From: Streptacidiphilus jeojiense
GTDB taxonomy: Bacteria > Actinomycetota > Actinomycetes > Streptomycetales > Streptomycetaceae
Direction of reading: 5' to 3'
Assembly: GCF_000719095.1 (NCBI RefSeq)
Contig: NZ_JOEH01000033.1
Location: 32,664-96,663, forward strand
DNA: 64,000 bases
The notes beneath the pieces were generated by a model, which did no database searches, had not been told where the DNA came from, and saw nothing but the letters and a program-made list of their open reading frames with translations. Shown here piece after piece: positions 52,403 through 60,254 of the stretch; the stretch's first letter is position 1, and every line of letters begins with the position of its first letter. Made by a program: the position numbers and the translations under genes.

Positions 52403-52506
52403 CTGCGGACCGTAGGTGGTTGGCCGCGCAGTTCCCCGCGCCCCTGGCGGGCTGCAACTGGCTCAGTTGCAAACGTGCAGGGGCGCGGGGAACTGCGCGA
52501 CAAGCC
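52403..52506. repeat. Dispersed intergenic element, locus 5 (complete inverted pair)
   Basis: The best preserved copy. The left arm is 52418-52446 and the right arm 52478-52506, with a perfect 22-bp inner match, plus a nested 7-bp hairpin GCAACTG-GCT-CAGTTGC (52454-52470) in the loop. The 17-base CTGCGGACCGTAGGTGG at 52403-52419 is shared with locus 4. It lies between convergent ndgR and the glycosyltransferase gene. Confidence 0.9.
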
Positions 52507-52516
52507 AGGCACAGCG

Positions 52517-53740
52517 TCAGGACGGTGCGCCGCCGTAGAAGACCACGAACGCCCCGTACAGGCCCGAGACCAGGGCTGCGGCGGCCAGTACCACCAGCAG
52601 GGTGCCCCGGGAGCGCAGTCGGGACAGTGAGGCCGCCAGCGGGAACAGCAGCGGGATCGCCGGCATCAGGAAGCGGGCCAGTGGGGGGTACGGCGAGCCG
52701 TTGCCGAGGTCGATGGCCAGCAGGCCCGCGCTGAACACCAGCAGCACCAGGGGTTGCCGCTGCAGTAGGGCGATCGCGAAGAGCAGCAGGTAGGCGAAGA
52801 CCGTGAGCGCCATCACCGCGTAGGCCAGCGGGATCCCGGAGGCCGCCCGGTGGCTCAGGAACACCTGCTCGAACCACTTCACCGTGGCCGCGCCGCCGTC
52901 GAAGCTGGAGCCCCAGGCCCGCTGTATCCGGAAGTACGCGCCCCAGGAGTGCTCCACCCGGCCCACGTACAGGATGTAGCCGACCCAGCCGAGCGGCGCC
53001 AGCACCCCGGCGGTCAGCGGTCGCCACCAGTGCACCGAACCGCGTCCGCGCAGGCAGCGGTACAGCTCCACCGCAGCCGCCGCGGCCACCGCCGCGGTGA
53101 GGGCCATCGCGCTCGGCCGGCTCAGCCCGGCGAGCAGGCACAGCAGTCCGGCCGTCAGCCAGCGCCGGTCCAGCACCGCGTACAGGGTCCACACCGCGAG
53201 GCAGCTGAACAGCGCCTCCGAGTAGGCCGTGTTCTCCAGCACGGCCAGCGGCAGCACCCCCCAGAGCACCGCGGCGACCACACCGGCCCGGTGCCCGTGG
53301 CAGCGCGCGGCCACCGCGTACGCGCCCCAGGCCGCGCCGATCCCGCTCAACGAGGCGACCAGCACCAGCGCGGTGCCCGGCGACACCGGGAGCACCGCTC
53401 TGACCGCCTCGGCCAGCCAGGGGAACAGCGGCAGGAAGGCACGCGTGCTGTAGGCGATCCCATGGCTGCCGACCAGCCCGTTGGTCGACCCGTACCCGTG
53501 CTCGACGATGCGGACGTACCAGCCCGCGTCCCACAGGGTTCCGAGCCGGTGCAGCACGGGCCGGTGCCGGCTCGACCCGACGCCCAGCAGCATCAGCACC
53601 CCGACCACCCGGACCGCGCAGTAGCCGAGCAGGGCCGGCGCGGCGGCGCGGAGCAGCGGGAACGACCGGACCGCGGTCCGCGGCGAGAGCCACTGACGGG
53701 GGATCTGCGGTCGGGTTCCGGCCGGGGCGGTCGCTGTCAT
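52517..53740 (-). CDS. Integral membrane glycosyltransferase-like protein (PIG-V/mannosyltransferase type)
   Basis: A 407-residue protein with about 9-10 hydrophobic helices. The early LWDAGWYVRIVEHGYG motif is that of PIG-V-like GT-C transferases, with acidic catalytic Asp. LSRPSAMALTAAV and ARFLMPAIPLLFPLA fit the fold. The ATG at 53740 is used; a TTG three codons upstream is possible. The sugar donor is probably a polyprenyl-linked sugar and the acceptor is unknown. It may act in cell-wall or protein glycosylation. Confidence 0.7.
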   Translation of the reverse strand: MTATAPAGTRPQIPRQWLSPRTAVRSFPLLRAAAPALLGYCAVRVVGVLMLLGVGSSRHRPVLHRLGTLWDAGWYVRIVEHGYGSTNGLVGSHGIAYSTRAFLPLFPWLAEAVRAVLPVSPGTALVLVASLSGIGAAWGAYAVAARCHGHRAGVVAAVLWGVLPLAVLENTAYSEALFSCLAVWTLYAVLDRRWLTAGLLCLLAGLSRPSAMALTAAVAAAAAVELYRCLRGRGSVHWWRPLTAGVLAPLGWVGYILYVGRVEHSWGAYFRIQRAWGSSFDGGAATVKWFEQVFLSHRAASGIPLAYAVMALTVFAYLLLFAIALLQRQPLVLLVFSAGLLAIDLGNGSPYPPLARFLMPAIPLLFPLAASLSRLRSRGTLLVVLAAAALVSGLYGAFVVFYGGAPS

Positions 53741-53823
53741 GGTCGACAACGCTAAGCGAATGCTGTTCGAATTCAGGGAAGATTCTGGGACTCAGCCCGA
53801 ATTCTTGTCCGGCTCGTGATTTC

Positions 53824-55491
53824 TCAGTCCTTCGGGCGATGCCTGCCCGACAGGGTGAGCGCCCGCTGGTAGGCCCAGTAGAGCAGGACCGCGGCGAACA
53901 CCAGGCACCAGCTGACGGCCAGCGGCGCGCTGGGTCCACGGCCCAGGCCGAACACCAGGGCGAGGGCCGGGACCAGGGTCACCGGCCCGGCGGCGTACCA
54001 GGCCAGGAAGATGAACGGCCCCATGCTGCCCATCCCGGTCGGCGAGTACATCAGCTCCTGCCGGGACGGGCCGCGGCAGGCGTTCACCATCGCGGCCGCG
54101 GTGAGCGGCAGAGCGACCAGCGGCGCCAGCCACACCGCCGCGCCGGCCCCGGCGAGCACGGCCACCGCGGCGCCGACCGCTCCCAGGCCCACGCTCGCCA
54201 GCGCCGGGACCACCGCGTGACGGAGCATCAGCTCGCCGTACGGGTACGGCGACCAGCCGGCCCGGCGCGGATCGTCCGCCTCCACCCGGGCCGGTTCCGC
54301 GAGTTGGGCCGCCGCCAGGTAGCCGAAGGACACCGAGCAGGCGGTGATCAGCAGCCGGTCCACACCGCTCGCCGCCACCGCCGCGGGCGCCAGCAGCAGG
54401 GCCGGCGCCGAGAAGAGCACCGCCCGGCCGAGCCGCGACGGCGCCCGGAGCAGGGCGGTGAGGTCCCGCCAGGGGACGGCCAGCCAGGGCCGGGTGGGCG
54501 GCGGGATCCGCAGCCTGACCCGGCGGGCCCGCTGGTCGGACTGCGCCATCACCATCCGGGCCGAGCGCAGTTCGGCGGTGCGCAGCGCCGCCGCGACACC
54601 GGCCGCGGTACGGGCCCGGTGCCGCAGGCTGCTCAGCGGGATGTACGCGGCCGCCCGGTACGCCAGCACCATGGCCACCGCCGTCAGCAGCACCAGCGGG
54701 ACCAGCGCCGCCCAGCCGCCGGGGACCGCGGCCGTGGTGGGGGTGAGTCCGACCAGCGCCGGCCAGCCCCAGGGGCCGGACCACATCTCGACCCGCTCCA
54801 GCGGCGTGGAGCGGTGCCCGTTCCAGGCCAGGGCGCTCTGTGCGGCCAGCAGCAGCACCAGCACCGCGACCACCGGGGTGGCCCTGCGGACGAAGCGCGC
54901 CACCCGCTCGTAACGCTCGACGGCCACGGCGCAGCAGGTCGCCAGCAGCGGCACGCACACTCCGCCGCCCAGCGCCCAGCCGAAGGCGGGCAGGAAGCCG
55001 GTCCGGTCCATCAGCCCCAGCGCCACCCCCGACGCGGCGGCCGCCAGCATTCCGGGGACCAGCGCGACCGCGCAGGAGGTCCAGAACCAGGGCCGCAGCA
55101 CCGGCCCTGGCCGCAGCGGCTGCGCCAGCAGCCAGTCCACGGTGGCCCTCGGGGCGACCACCGGGCCACGCCACAGCGCGTCCCTGGCCACCACCAGGAT
55201 CAGGCCGAGGCTCAGCGCGCACACCCCGGCGGGCAGCGCGGCGAGCAGTTGGGCGCCGTGGGCGGTGTAGTCGGTGCCCATCGAGGCGTTGGCGAAGGCG
55301 CCGATGGAGAACATCCCGCCCCAGGCGAGGACGATCATCATGCCGACGTAGACGGTGTAGCCGATCTGGCCCGCCCGCGAACGGCGGTGCGGGGCGCGCA
55401 GGGCGCGCAGCAGGGCCAGGGTGTCGCCGGTCCAGTCGACCCACTCGCTCTCGGCGGACTCCGGCGGGGCGCCACCGTCGGCGAGGCTCAC
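53824..55491 (-). CDS. ABC transporter membrane protein (DUF6297-like)
   Basis: A 555-residue membrane protein with about 10-12 hydrophobic segments and no ATPase motifs. It starts, by GTG, 4 bases inside the preceding ATPase gene, so the pair forms one transporter. The cytoplasmic loop PPPTRPWLAVPWRDLTALLR is typical of this actinobacterial group. The cargo is unknown. Confidence 0.75.
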   Translation of the reverse strand: MSLADGGAPPESAESEWVDWTGDTLALLRALRAPHRRSRAGQIGYTVYVGMMIVLAWGGMFSIGAFANASMGTDYTAHGAQLLAALPAGVCALSLGLILVVARDALWRGPVVAPRATVDWLLAQPLRPGPVLRPWFWTSCAVALVPGMLAAAASGVALGLMDRTGFLPAFGWALGGGVCVPLLATCCAVAVERYERVARFVRRATPVVAVLVLLLAAQSALAWNGHRSTPLERVEMWSGPWGWPALVGLTPTTAAVPGGWAALVPLVLLTAVAMVLAYRAAAYIPLSSLRHRARTAAGVAAALRTAELRSARMVMAQSDQRARRVRLRIPPPTRPWLAVPWRDLTALLRAPSRLGRAVLFSAPALLLAPAAVAASGVDRLLITACSVSFGYLAAAQLAEPARVEADDPRRAGWSPYPYGELMLRHAVVPALASVGLGAVGAAVAVLAGAGAAVWLAPLVALPLTAAAMVNACRGPSRQELMYSPTGMGSMGPFIFLAWYAAGPVTLVPALALVFGLGRGPSAPLAVSWCLVFAAVLLYWAYQRALTLSGRHRPKD

Positions 55492-56231
55492 CGCGCTCCC
55501 CCGACGGCGGTCCCCGGGAAGGCCGTCGGCAGCACGGCCTCCGGGGTGCCCTGGGCCAGCAGCACGCCGTCCTCCAGCAGCAGCACCCGGTCGGCGACGT
55601 GCATCGCCAGGTCCGGGTGGTGGGTGGCGAGCAGGACCGCCACCCCGTCCGCGAGTTCGGCCTTCAGCAGGTCGGCCAGCCGCTGCCGGGCGCCGGGGTC
55701 GAGCCGCTGCTCGGGCTCGTCCAGGATCAGCAGGTCGCGCGGGCGGACCAGGGCCGAGGCCAGCAGCAGCGACTGCAGCTGGCCGGAGGAGAGCGATCCC
55801 GGCAGTGCCTCGGCGTGTTCGGCCAGGCCGCGGTCGGCCAGGGCGCGGTCCACCCAGTGCAGCGGCTCCTCCACCCCGTGCGCCACGGCCACCAGGGCCA
55901 GGTGCTCACGCACCGTCAGATCCGGGTAGCAGGCCGAGACGTCGCCGACGACCGCGAGCCTGGCCCGGACCCGGGGGTCGTTCTCGTCCATGGGAACGCC
56001 GTCGAGCTTCACCGTGCCGCTGGTGGGGGTGTCCCGCCCGGCCGCCAGCCGCAGCATGGTCGACTTGCCCGAGCCGTTGTGGCCGACCAGGGCGACGCAC
56101 TCACCGGCCGCCAGGTCCAGGTCGACCGGCTGCAGTGCGACCCTGCCGCCGTAGCGCCGACTGACCTGATGCAGCGCCAGCAGCGGCGGACGTGCGGCTT
56201 TCCTGCTGCTCTGCTTCTTCGCCTGAGCCAT
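55488..56231 (-). CDS. ABC transporter ATP-binding protein
   Basis: A 247-residue ATPase with Walker A GHNGSGKSTML, signature SLSSGQLQSLLLAS (LSSGQ), Walker B LLILDEPEQRLDP and H-loop LLATHHPDLAM. The D-loop EQRLD is unusual. Starting at MAQAKKQSSRKAARPP avoids a longer frame that runs toward the tRNA. Translation is coupled to the membrane partner, its likely transporter. Confidence 0.88.
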   Translation of the reverse strand: MAQAKKQSSRKAARPPLLALHQVSRRYGGRVALQPVDLDLAAGECVALVGHNGSGKSTMLRLAAGRDTPTSGTVKLDGVPMDENDPRVRARLAVVGDVSACYPDLTVREHLALVAVAHGVEEPLHWVDRALADRGLAEHAEALPGSLSSGQLQSLLLASALVRPRDLLILDEPEQRLDPGARQRLADLLKAELADGVAVLLATHHPDLAMHVADRVLLLEDGVLLAQGTPEAVLPTAFPGTAVGGAR

Positions 56232-56298
56232 GCGCGCTGCCGGCCTCTCAGAATGCGCTCGCAGGCATACGCTCGCCTGCATACTCTCGCCCGGATAC

Positions 56299-56321
56299 AA
56301 AAAATGGCCCTTTCGGGCCTT
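56299..56321 (-). terminator. Rho-independent terminator after tRNA-Gln
   Basis: On the minus strand, a GGCCC-GAAA-GGGCC hairpin is followed by six T residues (56304-56299). It is a classical intrinsic terminator, rare in this GC-rich window, and closes the tRNA operon about 15 bases after the last tRNA. Confidence 0.9.
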
Positions 56322-56333
56322 CAGTTTGCCTTG

Positions 56334-56405
56334 CTGGGGTACCAGGACTCGAACCTAGACTAAGTGAACCAGAATCACTCGTGCTGCCAATTACACCATA
56401 CCCCA
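56334..56405 (-). tRNA. tRNA-Gln (CTG)
   Basis: A 72-base cloverleaf without encoded CCA. The acceptor is TGGGGTA/TACCCCA with discriminator G. The anticodon arm is AGTGA-TTCTGGT-TCACT, giving CTG, and the T-loop is GGTTCGAGTC. It differs from the other Gln copy at position 42, where it has C pairing with G28. Confidence 0.95.
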
Positions 56406-56523
56406 AGGGGGGTTCAACCAGTTCCCCGGTGAACACTCCGGGGAGAACAATACCTGACCAGCGGCATGATCCACACCAGCAACGCAGCAGGCCCCCGACC
56501 GGAGCTGGGGGCCTGCTGTGACG

Positions 56524-56596
56524 TACCCCCGACCGGATTCGAACCGGCGCTACTGCCGTGAGAGGGCAGCGTGCTAGGCCGCTACACAACGGGGGC
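56524..56596 (-). tRNA. tRNA-Glu (CTC), copy 3
   Basis: A 73-base cloverleaf with acceptor GCCCCCG, anticodon arm CTGCC-CTCTCAC-GGCAG (CTC) and T-loop GGTTCGAATC. It is identical to the other two Glu copies. CCA is not encoded. Confidence 0.95.
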
Positions 56597-56694
56597 AAGC
56601 TTTGGTGATCCTGCTTCGTCGCCTCGGGGACCGGAGCCTTCCGGACCGTGTCCGGTGCGCTGGGTCGACCCGATGGTGAGGGTGGAGGATCTGG

Positions 56695-56767
56695 TACCCC
56701 CGACCGGATTCGAACCGGCGCTACTGCCGTGAGAGGGCAGCGTGCTAGGCCGCTACACAACGGGGGC
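56695..56767 (-). tRNA. tRNA-Glu (CTC), copy 2
   Basis: Identical in sequence to copies 1 and 3; spacers of 27 and 98 bases separate them. The spacers share no sequence, so only the tRNA body is conserved. Confidence 0.95.
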
Positions 56768-56793
56768 TTGATCTTCTTCAACTCGGTGGTGCG

Positions 56794-56866
56794 TACCCCC
56801 GACCGGATTCGAACCGGCGCTACTGCCGTGAGAGGGCAGCGTGCTAGGCCGCTACACAACGGGGGC
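56794..56866 (-). tRNA. tRNA-Glu (CTC), copy 1
   Basis: The first of three identical tRNA-Glu genes in transcription order, 31 bases after tRNA-Gln. The anticodon CTC reads GAG, the main Glu codon in high-GC genomes. Confidence 0.95.
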
Positions 56867-56897
56867 TCACGAGAACGGATCTCGTAAGGGAACTGCG

Positions 56898-56969
56898 CTG
56901 GGGTACCAGGACTCGAACCTAGACTAAATGAACCAGAATCACTCGTGCTGCCAATTACACCATACCCCA
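56898..56969 (-). tRNA. tRNA-Gln (CTG), first of cluster
   Basis: A 72-base tRNA-Gln with the same anticodon CTG. T at position 42 makes a G28-U42 wobble in the anticodon stem, the only difference from the distal Gln copy. It begins the five-tRNA operon; its promoter must lie in 56970-57085 but was not resolved. Confidence 0.95.
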
Positions 56970-57085
56970 TTGGCTGTCCAGGTGATCTTGGTGAGAGTTT
57001 CTGGTTCTCTCCCCGTCCCTCCCGGGCGGCGCAACAAGAAGAACGTTACCCGATGGGGGGCATCGCACCAAAATCGATAAGCCCA

Positions 57086-57115
57086 GCCCCCGGCGGCGGT
57101 CGCTCCGCCGGGGGC
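57086..57115 (-). terminator. gltX terminator
   Basis: An 11-bp perfect stem (57086-57096 with 57105-57115) and 8-base loop, 10 bases after the gltX stop. Confidence 0.8.
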
Positions 57116-57125
57116 GGGACCCGGA

Positions 57126-58637
57126 TCAGGCCCGGGTGCGCTCCAGCGCGGCCCGCAGCCGGCGCAGGGTCTCCTCCCGGCCCAGCAGTTCCATCGACTC
57201 GAACAGCGGCGGCGAGACCCGGCGGCCGGTGACCGCGACCCGCAGCGGGGTGAAGGCGAACTTGGGCTTGATGCCCAGGCCGTCCACCAGGGCGGCGCGC
57301 AGGGCGGCCTGGATGTCGTCCGGGTCGAAGCCCGGCAGCGCCTCCAGCGCCGCGATGCTGGCCTCCAGCACCGGGGCGGCGTCGGGGGTGAGCACCTTCT
57401 CGGCGTCGGCCGGGTCGAGCGCGAAGTCCTCGGGGGCGACGAAGAGGAAGCCGAGCATGCCGACCACCTCGCCGAGCACCACCATCCGCTCCTGGGTCAG
57501 CGGGGCGGCCGCGATCAGCAGGTCCAGCTGGGCGTCGGTCGGGCCCTCGGCGGCGAACAGGCCGGCCGCGGTGAGGTAGGGGACCAGCCGGCGGACGAAC
57601 TCGGCGGGGGCCAGCGCGCGCAGGTGCTCGGCGTTGATCGCCTCGGCCTTCTTCAGGTCGAATCGCGCCGGGTTGGCGTTCACCTTGGCGATGTCGAAGG
57701 CGGCGACCATCTCCTCCATGGAGAAGCGGTCCCGGTCCTCGGCCAGCGACCAGCCGAGCAGCGCCAGGTAGTTGAGCAGCCCTTCGGGCAGGAAGCCGCG
57801 CTCGCGGTAGAGGTTGAGCGAGGCCTGCGGGTCGCGCTTGGACAGCTTCTTGTTGCCCTCGCCCATGACGTAGGGCAGGTGCCCGAACTGCGGGGTGGGC
57901 CCGGTGGCGATGCCCAGCTCGGCCAGCGCGCCGTAGAGCGCGATCTGACGGGGGGTGGAGGAGAGCAGGTCCTCGCCGCGCAGCACGTGGGTGATCCCCA
58001 TCAGCGCGTCGTCCACCGGGTTGACCAGGGTGTAGAGCGGGGCGCCGTTGGCCCGGACGATGCCGTAGTCGGGCACGTTCTCCGGGGTGAAGGTCAGCTC
58101 GCCGCGGACCAGGTCGGTGAAGGTGATCGGCGCGTCGGGCATCCGGAAGCGGACGATCGGGCTGCGCCCCTCGGCCTGGTACGCCGCGATCTGATCGGCG
58201 CTCAGGTCACGGCAGTGGCCGTCGTACCCGGAGGGCTTCCCGGCCGCGCGGGCGGCCTCGCGGCGGGCGTCCAGCTCCTCGGTGGAGCAGTAGCAGTGGT
58301 ACGCGCGGCCGGACTCCAGCAGTTTGGCGGCCACGTCGGCGTAGATGTCCATCCGCTGCGACTGCCGGTACGGCGCGTGCGGGCCGCCGACCTCGGGCCC
58401 CTCGTCCCAGTCGAAGCCCAGCCAGCGCATGGCGTCCAGCAGCTGGTTGTAGGAGTCCTCGGAGTCGCGGGCCGCGTCGGTGTCCTCGATCCGGAACACC
58501 AGGGTGCCGCCGTTGTGCCGGGCGAAGGCCCAGTTGAACAGGGCGGTGCGGACCAGGCCGACGTGCGGGTTGCCGGTCGGGGAGGGACAGAAGCGGACCC
58601 GGACGGTGGGGTCGAGCTCGCTTGCGGTGTTAGCCAC
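57126..58637 (-). CDS. gltX: Glutamyl-tRNA synthetase
   Basis: GltX charges tRNA-Glu, and in bacteria without GlnRS also mischarges tRNA-Gln for GatCAB. The 503 residues have the HIGH-type motif [11 protein letters not shown] (24-27 PHVG), KLSKR near 264 as the KMSKS motif, and [16 protein letters not shown]. It has a GTG start overlapping the FAH-gene stop by 8 bases. The tRNA-Glu and tRNA-Gln genes lie just downstream. Confidence 0.96.
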   Translation of the reverse strand: MANTASELDPTVRVRFCPSPTGNPHVGLVRTALFNWAFARHNGGTLVFRIEDTDAARDSEDSYNQLLDAMRWLGFDWDEGPEVGGPHAPYRQSQRMDIYADVAAKLLESGRAYHCYCSTEELDARREAARAAGKPSGYDGHCRDLSADQIAAYQAEGRSPIVRFRMPDAPITFTDLVRGELTFTPENVPDYGIVRANGAPLYTLVNPVDDALMGITHVLRGEDLLSSTPRQIALYGALAELGIATGPTPQFGHLPYVMGEGNKKLSKRDPQASLNLYRERGFLPEGLLNYLALLGWSLAEDRDRFSMEEMVAAFDIAKVNANPARFDLKKAEAINAEHLRALAPAEFVRRLVPYLTAAGLFAAEGPTDAQLDLLIAAAPLTQERMVVLGEVVGMLGFLFVAPEDFALDPADAEKVLTPDAAPVLEASIAALEALPGFDPDDIQAALRAALVDGLGIKPKFAFTPLRVAVTGRRVSPPLFESMELLGREETLRRLRAALERTRA

Positions 58638-59412
58638 GCTTGATCACCTTGTTGGTGAGAGTGCCGATGCCTTCGATGGAGACGGCGACCTCGTCGCCGA
58701 CGTTCAGGGGTCCGACGCCCGCGGGGGTGCCGGTGAGGATGACGTCGCCGGGCAGCAGCGTCATCGCCTCGGTGATGTGGACGATCAGGTCCGCGACCGA
58801 GCGCACCATCTGCGAGGTGCGGCCGGCCTGGCGCAGCTCGCCGTTGACGGTGCAGGTCACCGCCAGGTCGGCCGGGTCGAGGTCGGTCTCGATCCAGGGG
58901 CCGAGCGGGCAGGAGGTGTCGAAGCCCTTGGCCCGGGCCCACTGGCCCTCGCGCTGCTGGACGTCGCGCGCGGTGACGTCGTTGGCGCAGGTGTAGCCGA
59001 AGACCACCTCGGGCACCCGCTCGTGCGGCACGTCGCGGCACATCCGGCCGATGACCACGGCCAGCTCGGCCTCGTACTGGACGTCGGAGGAGAACGGCGG
59101 GTAGGCGATGTTCTCGGTGGGGCCGACCACGGCGGTCGAGGGCTTGAAGAAGGTGAGCGGGACCTCGGGGACCTCGTTGCCGAGCTCCGCCGCGTGGGCG
59201 GCGTAGTTGCGCCCCACCGCGACGATCTTGTTGGGGAGCATCGGCGGCAGCAGCCGCACGTCCTTCAGCGGCAGCACCTGACCGGTCGGCTGCAGGTCGC
59301 CGAAGGGGTGGCCGGAGAGCACGTGCAGGGTCAGCGACTCCGGTCGGGCGGCGTCCCCTTCCACCACACCGAAGGAAACGGTCCCCTCACTGGAAAACCT
59401 GGCGATACGCAC
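58630..59412 (-). CDS. Fumarylacetoacetate hydrolase-family protein
   Basis: A 260-residue enzyme from a GTG giving [20 protein letters not shown]. The FAH fold is marked by [19 protein letters not shown], the metal-binding Glu residues in [25 protein letters not shown], and TGTPAGVG near the end. The family includes acylpyruvases, isomerases and oxaloacetate decarboxylases; no catabolic genes nearby fix the substrate. It is coupled by overlap to gltX. Confidence 0.9.
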   Translation of the reverse strand: MRIARFSSEGTVSFGVVEGDAARPESLTLHVLSGHPFGDLQPTGQVLPLKDVRLLPPMLPNKIVAVGRNYAAHAAELGNEVPEVPLTFFKPSTAVVGPTENIAYPPFSSDVQYEAELAVVIGRMCRDVPHERVPEVVFGYTCANDVTARDVQQREGQWARAKGFDTSCPLGPWIETDLDPADLAVTCTVNGELRQAGRTSQMVRSVADLIVHITEAMTLLPGDVILTGTPAGVGPLNVGDEVAVSIEGIGTLTNKVIKRG

Positions 59413-59473
59413 GGTGGCTGCTGTCCTCTTCGGGCTCGCGGATGCTGACTCCGCCAGCCTATCCGCCGATACG

Positions 59474-59512
59474 CCGAGGGCCCCGCCGGTTCCTGGCCGG
59501 CAGGGCCCTCGG
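59474..59512. terminator. Terminator of the 63-residue peptide gene
   Basis: A 10-bp perfect outer stem (59474-59483 with 59503-59512) and a 5-bp inner stem with one mismatch between, 14 bases after the peptide stop and before the FAH gene promoter. Confidence 0.8.
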
Positions 59513-59525
59513 TGTGCTCGGTCCA

Positions 59526-59717
59526 CTACTCCTGGTCGGTCCGGACCGGTGCGACCATCAGATTGGTGCGCCGCGGGTTGGCGGTCTGCTGGGGCAGTTC
59601 GGCCTGCTCGGTCGCGGAGCTGCGGAGCGCGGGGGCCCCGTCGACGGGCAGGGAGGCGAGAGTCGTCCGGCGCGGGTTGGCGGTCGGACGGAAGCTCATC
59701 GTCGTCTTGGTGGACAC
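59526..59717 (-). CDS. 63-residue peptide with duplicated TANPRRT motif, unknown
   Basis: A GTG-started gene for MSTKTTMSFRPTANPRRTTL and 43 more residues. TANPRRT occurs twice, at 12-18 and 45-51, each followed by a hydrophobic residue and, four to five residues on, Pro-Val. It is basic and probably disordered, with no signal peptide or Cys. It has its own terminator and a GAGGT ribosome-site-like sequence, so it looks like a real transcript unit. It is divergent from cvnA. I do not recognise the family; a peptide precursor or a small regulatory partner are both open. Confidence 0.6.
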   Translation of the reverse strand: MSTKTTMSFRPTANPRRTTLASLPVDGAPALRSSATEQAELPQQTANPRRTNLMVAPVRTDQE

Positions 59718-60254
59718 GCGGACTACCTCACAGGGGCAGAAGGACGGAAGATCGGATGCGCATCAGGATCTCATTCCACACAGGAGCCTCTTCGCACTAC
59801 CTCAACTCCTGTGAGTTTGCTCACTTCTGGCTCGCGAAGTTCCGACAGTTACGACATTGTGCCCTGTTGAGACAAACAGACATCCTGTGGCAGACCGGAC
59901 AAAATCATCACGGGGCGTGACACTGTTCGAACACGCGGCACGCTACTCCTGTCCGAAACGTGCGGTATTCCAGGGGGATCGACCCACAATCCGTCAAGAG
60001 GAAGCGGCAGAGAGTAACCAAAATGGCTACCCTGTGTCGCCCCTTGTTGCACGTGCGGCACTGTGCTGAAATTCCACGGACCGCCGGAGGCCGCCCCTCC
60101 ACTGCGCTACTGCCAGCGCCGGGGCCCACTCCTACGGCGGCACGGGCACACAACAGGGTCTGTTGAAACAGGACCCGGGCCCGCCCGAAACTCGACACCG
60201 TCCTGCTTCCGCGTACGCGTGGACAGGGCGCCTGGTCCAGAGGTTGCGACGCTA
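59718..60254. promoter_or_regulatory. Divergent control region, peptide gene and cvnA
   Basis: This 537-base gap is less GC-rich than its surroundings and has no convincing gene. At 60014-60030 there is a 17-base dyad GTAACCA-AAA-TGGCTAC, with one mismatch pair. GTTCGAAC, an 8-base palindrome, occurs within 59920-59940. These could be operators for cvnA or the divergent peptide gene; no sigma consensus was fixed. Confidence 0.4.

Noticed and set aside
53824..56231. Antibiotic self-resistance transporter of a biosynthetic cluster
   Set aside because: The ABC pair is real, but there are no biosynthetic genes near it.
56232..57125. tRNA cluster as an integration site
   Set aside because: No integrase, no duplicated tRNA 3' end acting as an att site, and flanking genes are core; the repeated tRNAs are full genes.
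59857..60166. Short frames between the peptide gene and cvnA
   Set aside because: Several overlapping 60-100 residue frames on both strands without ribosome sites or family features.
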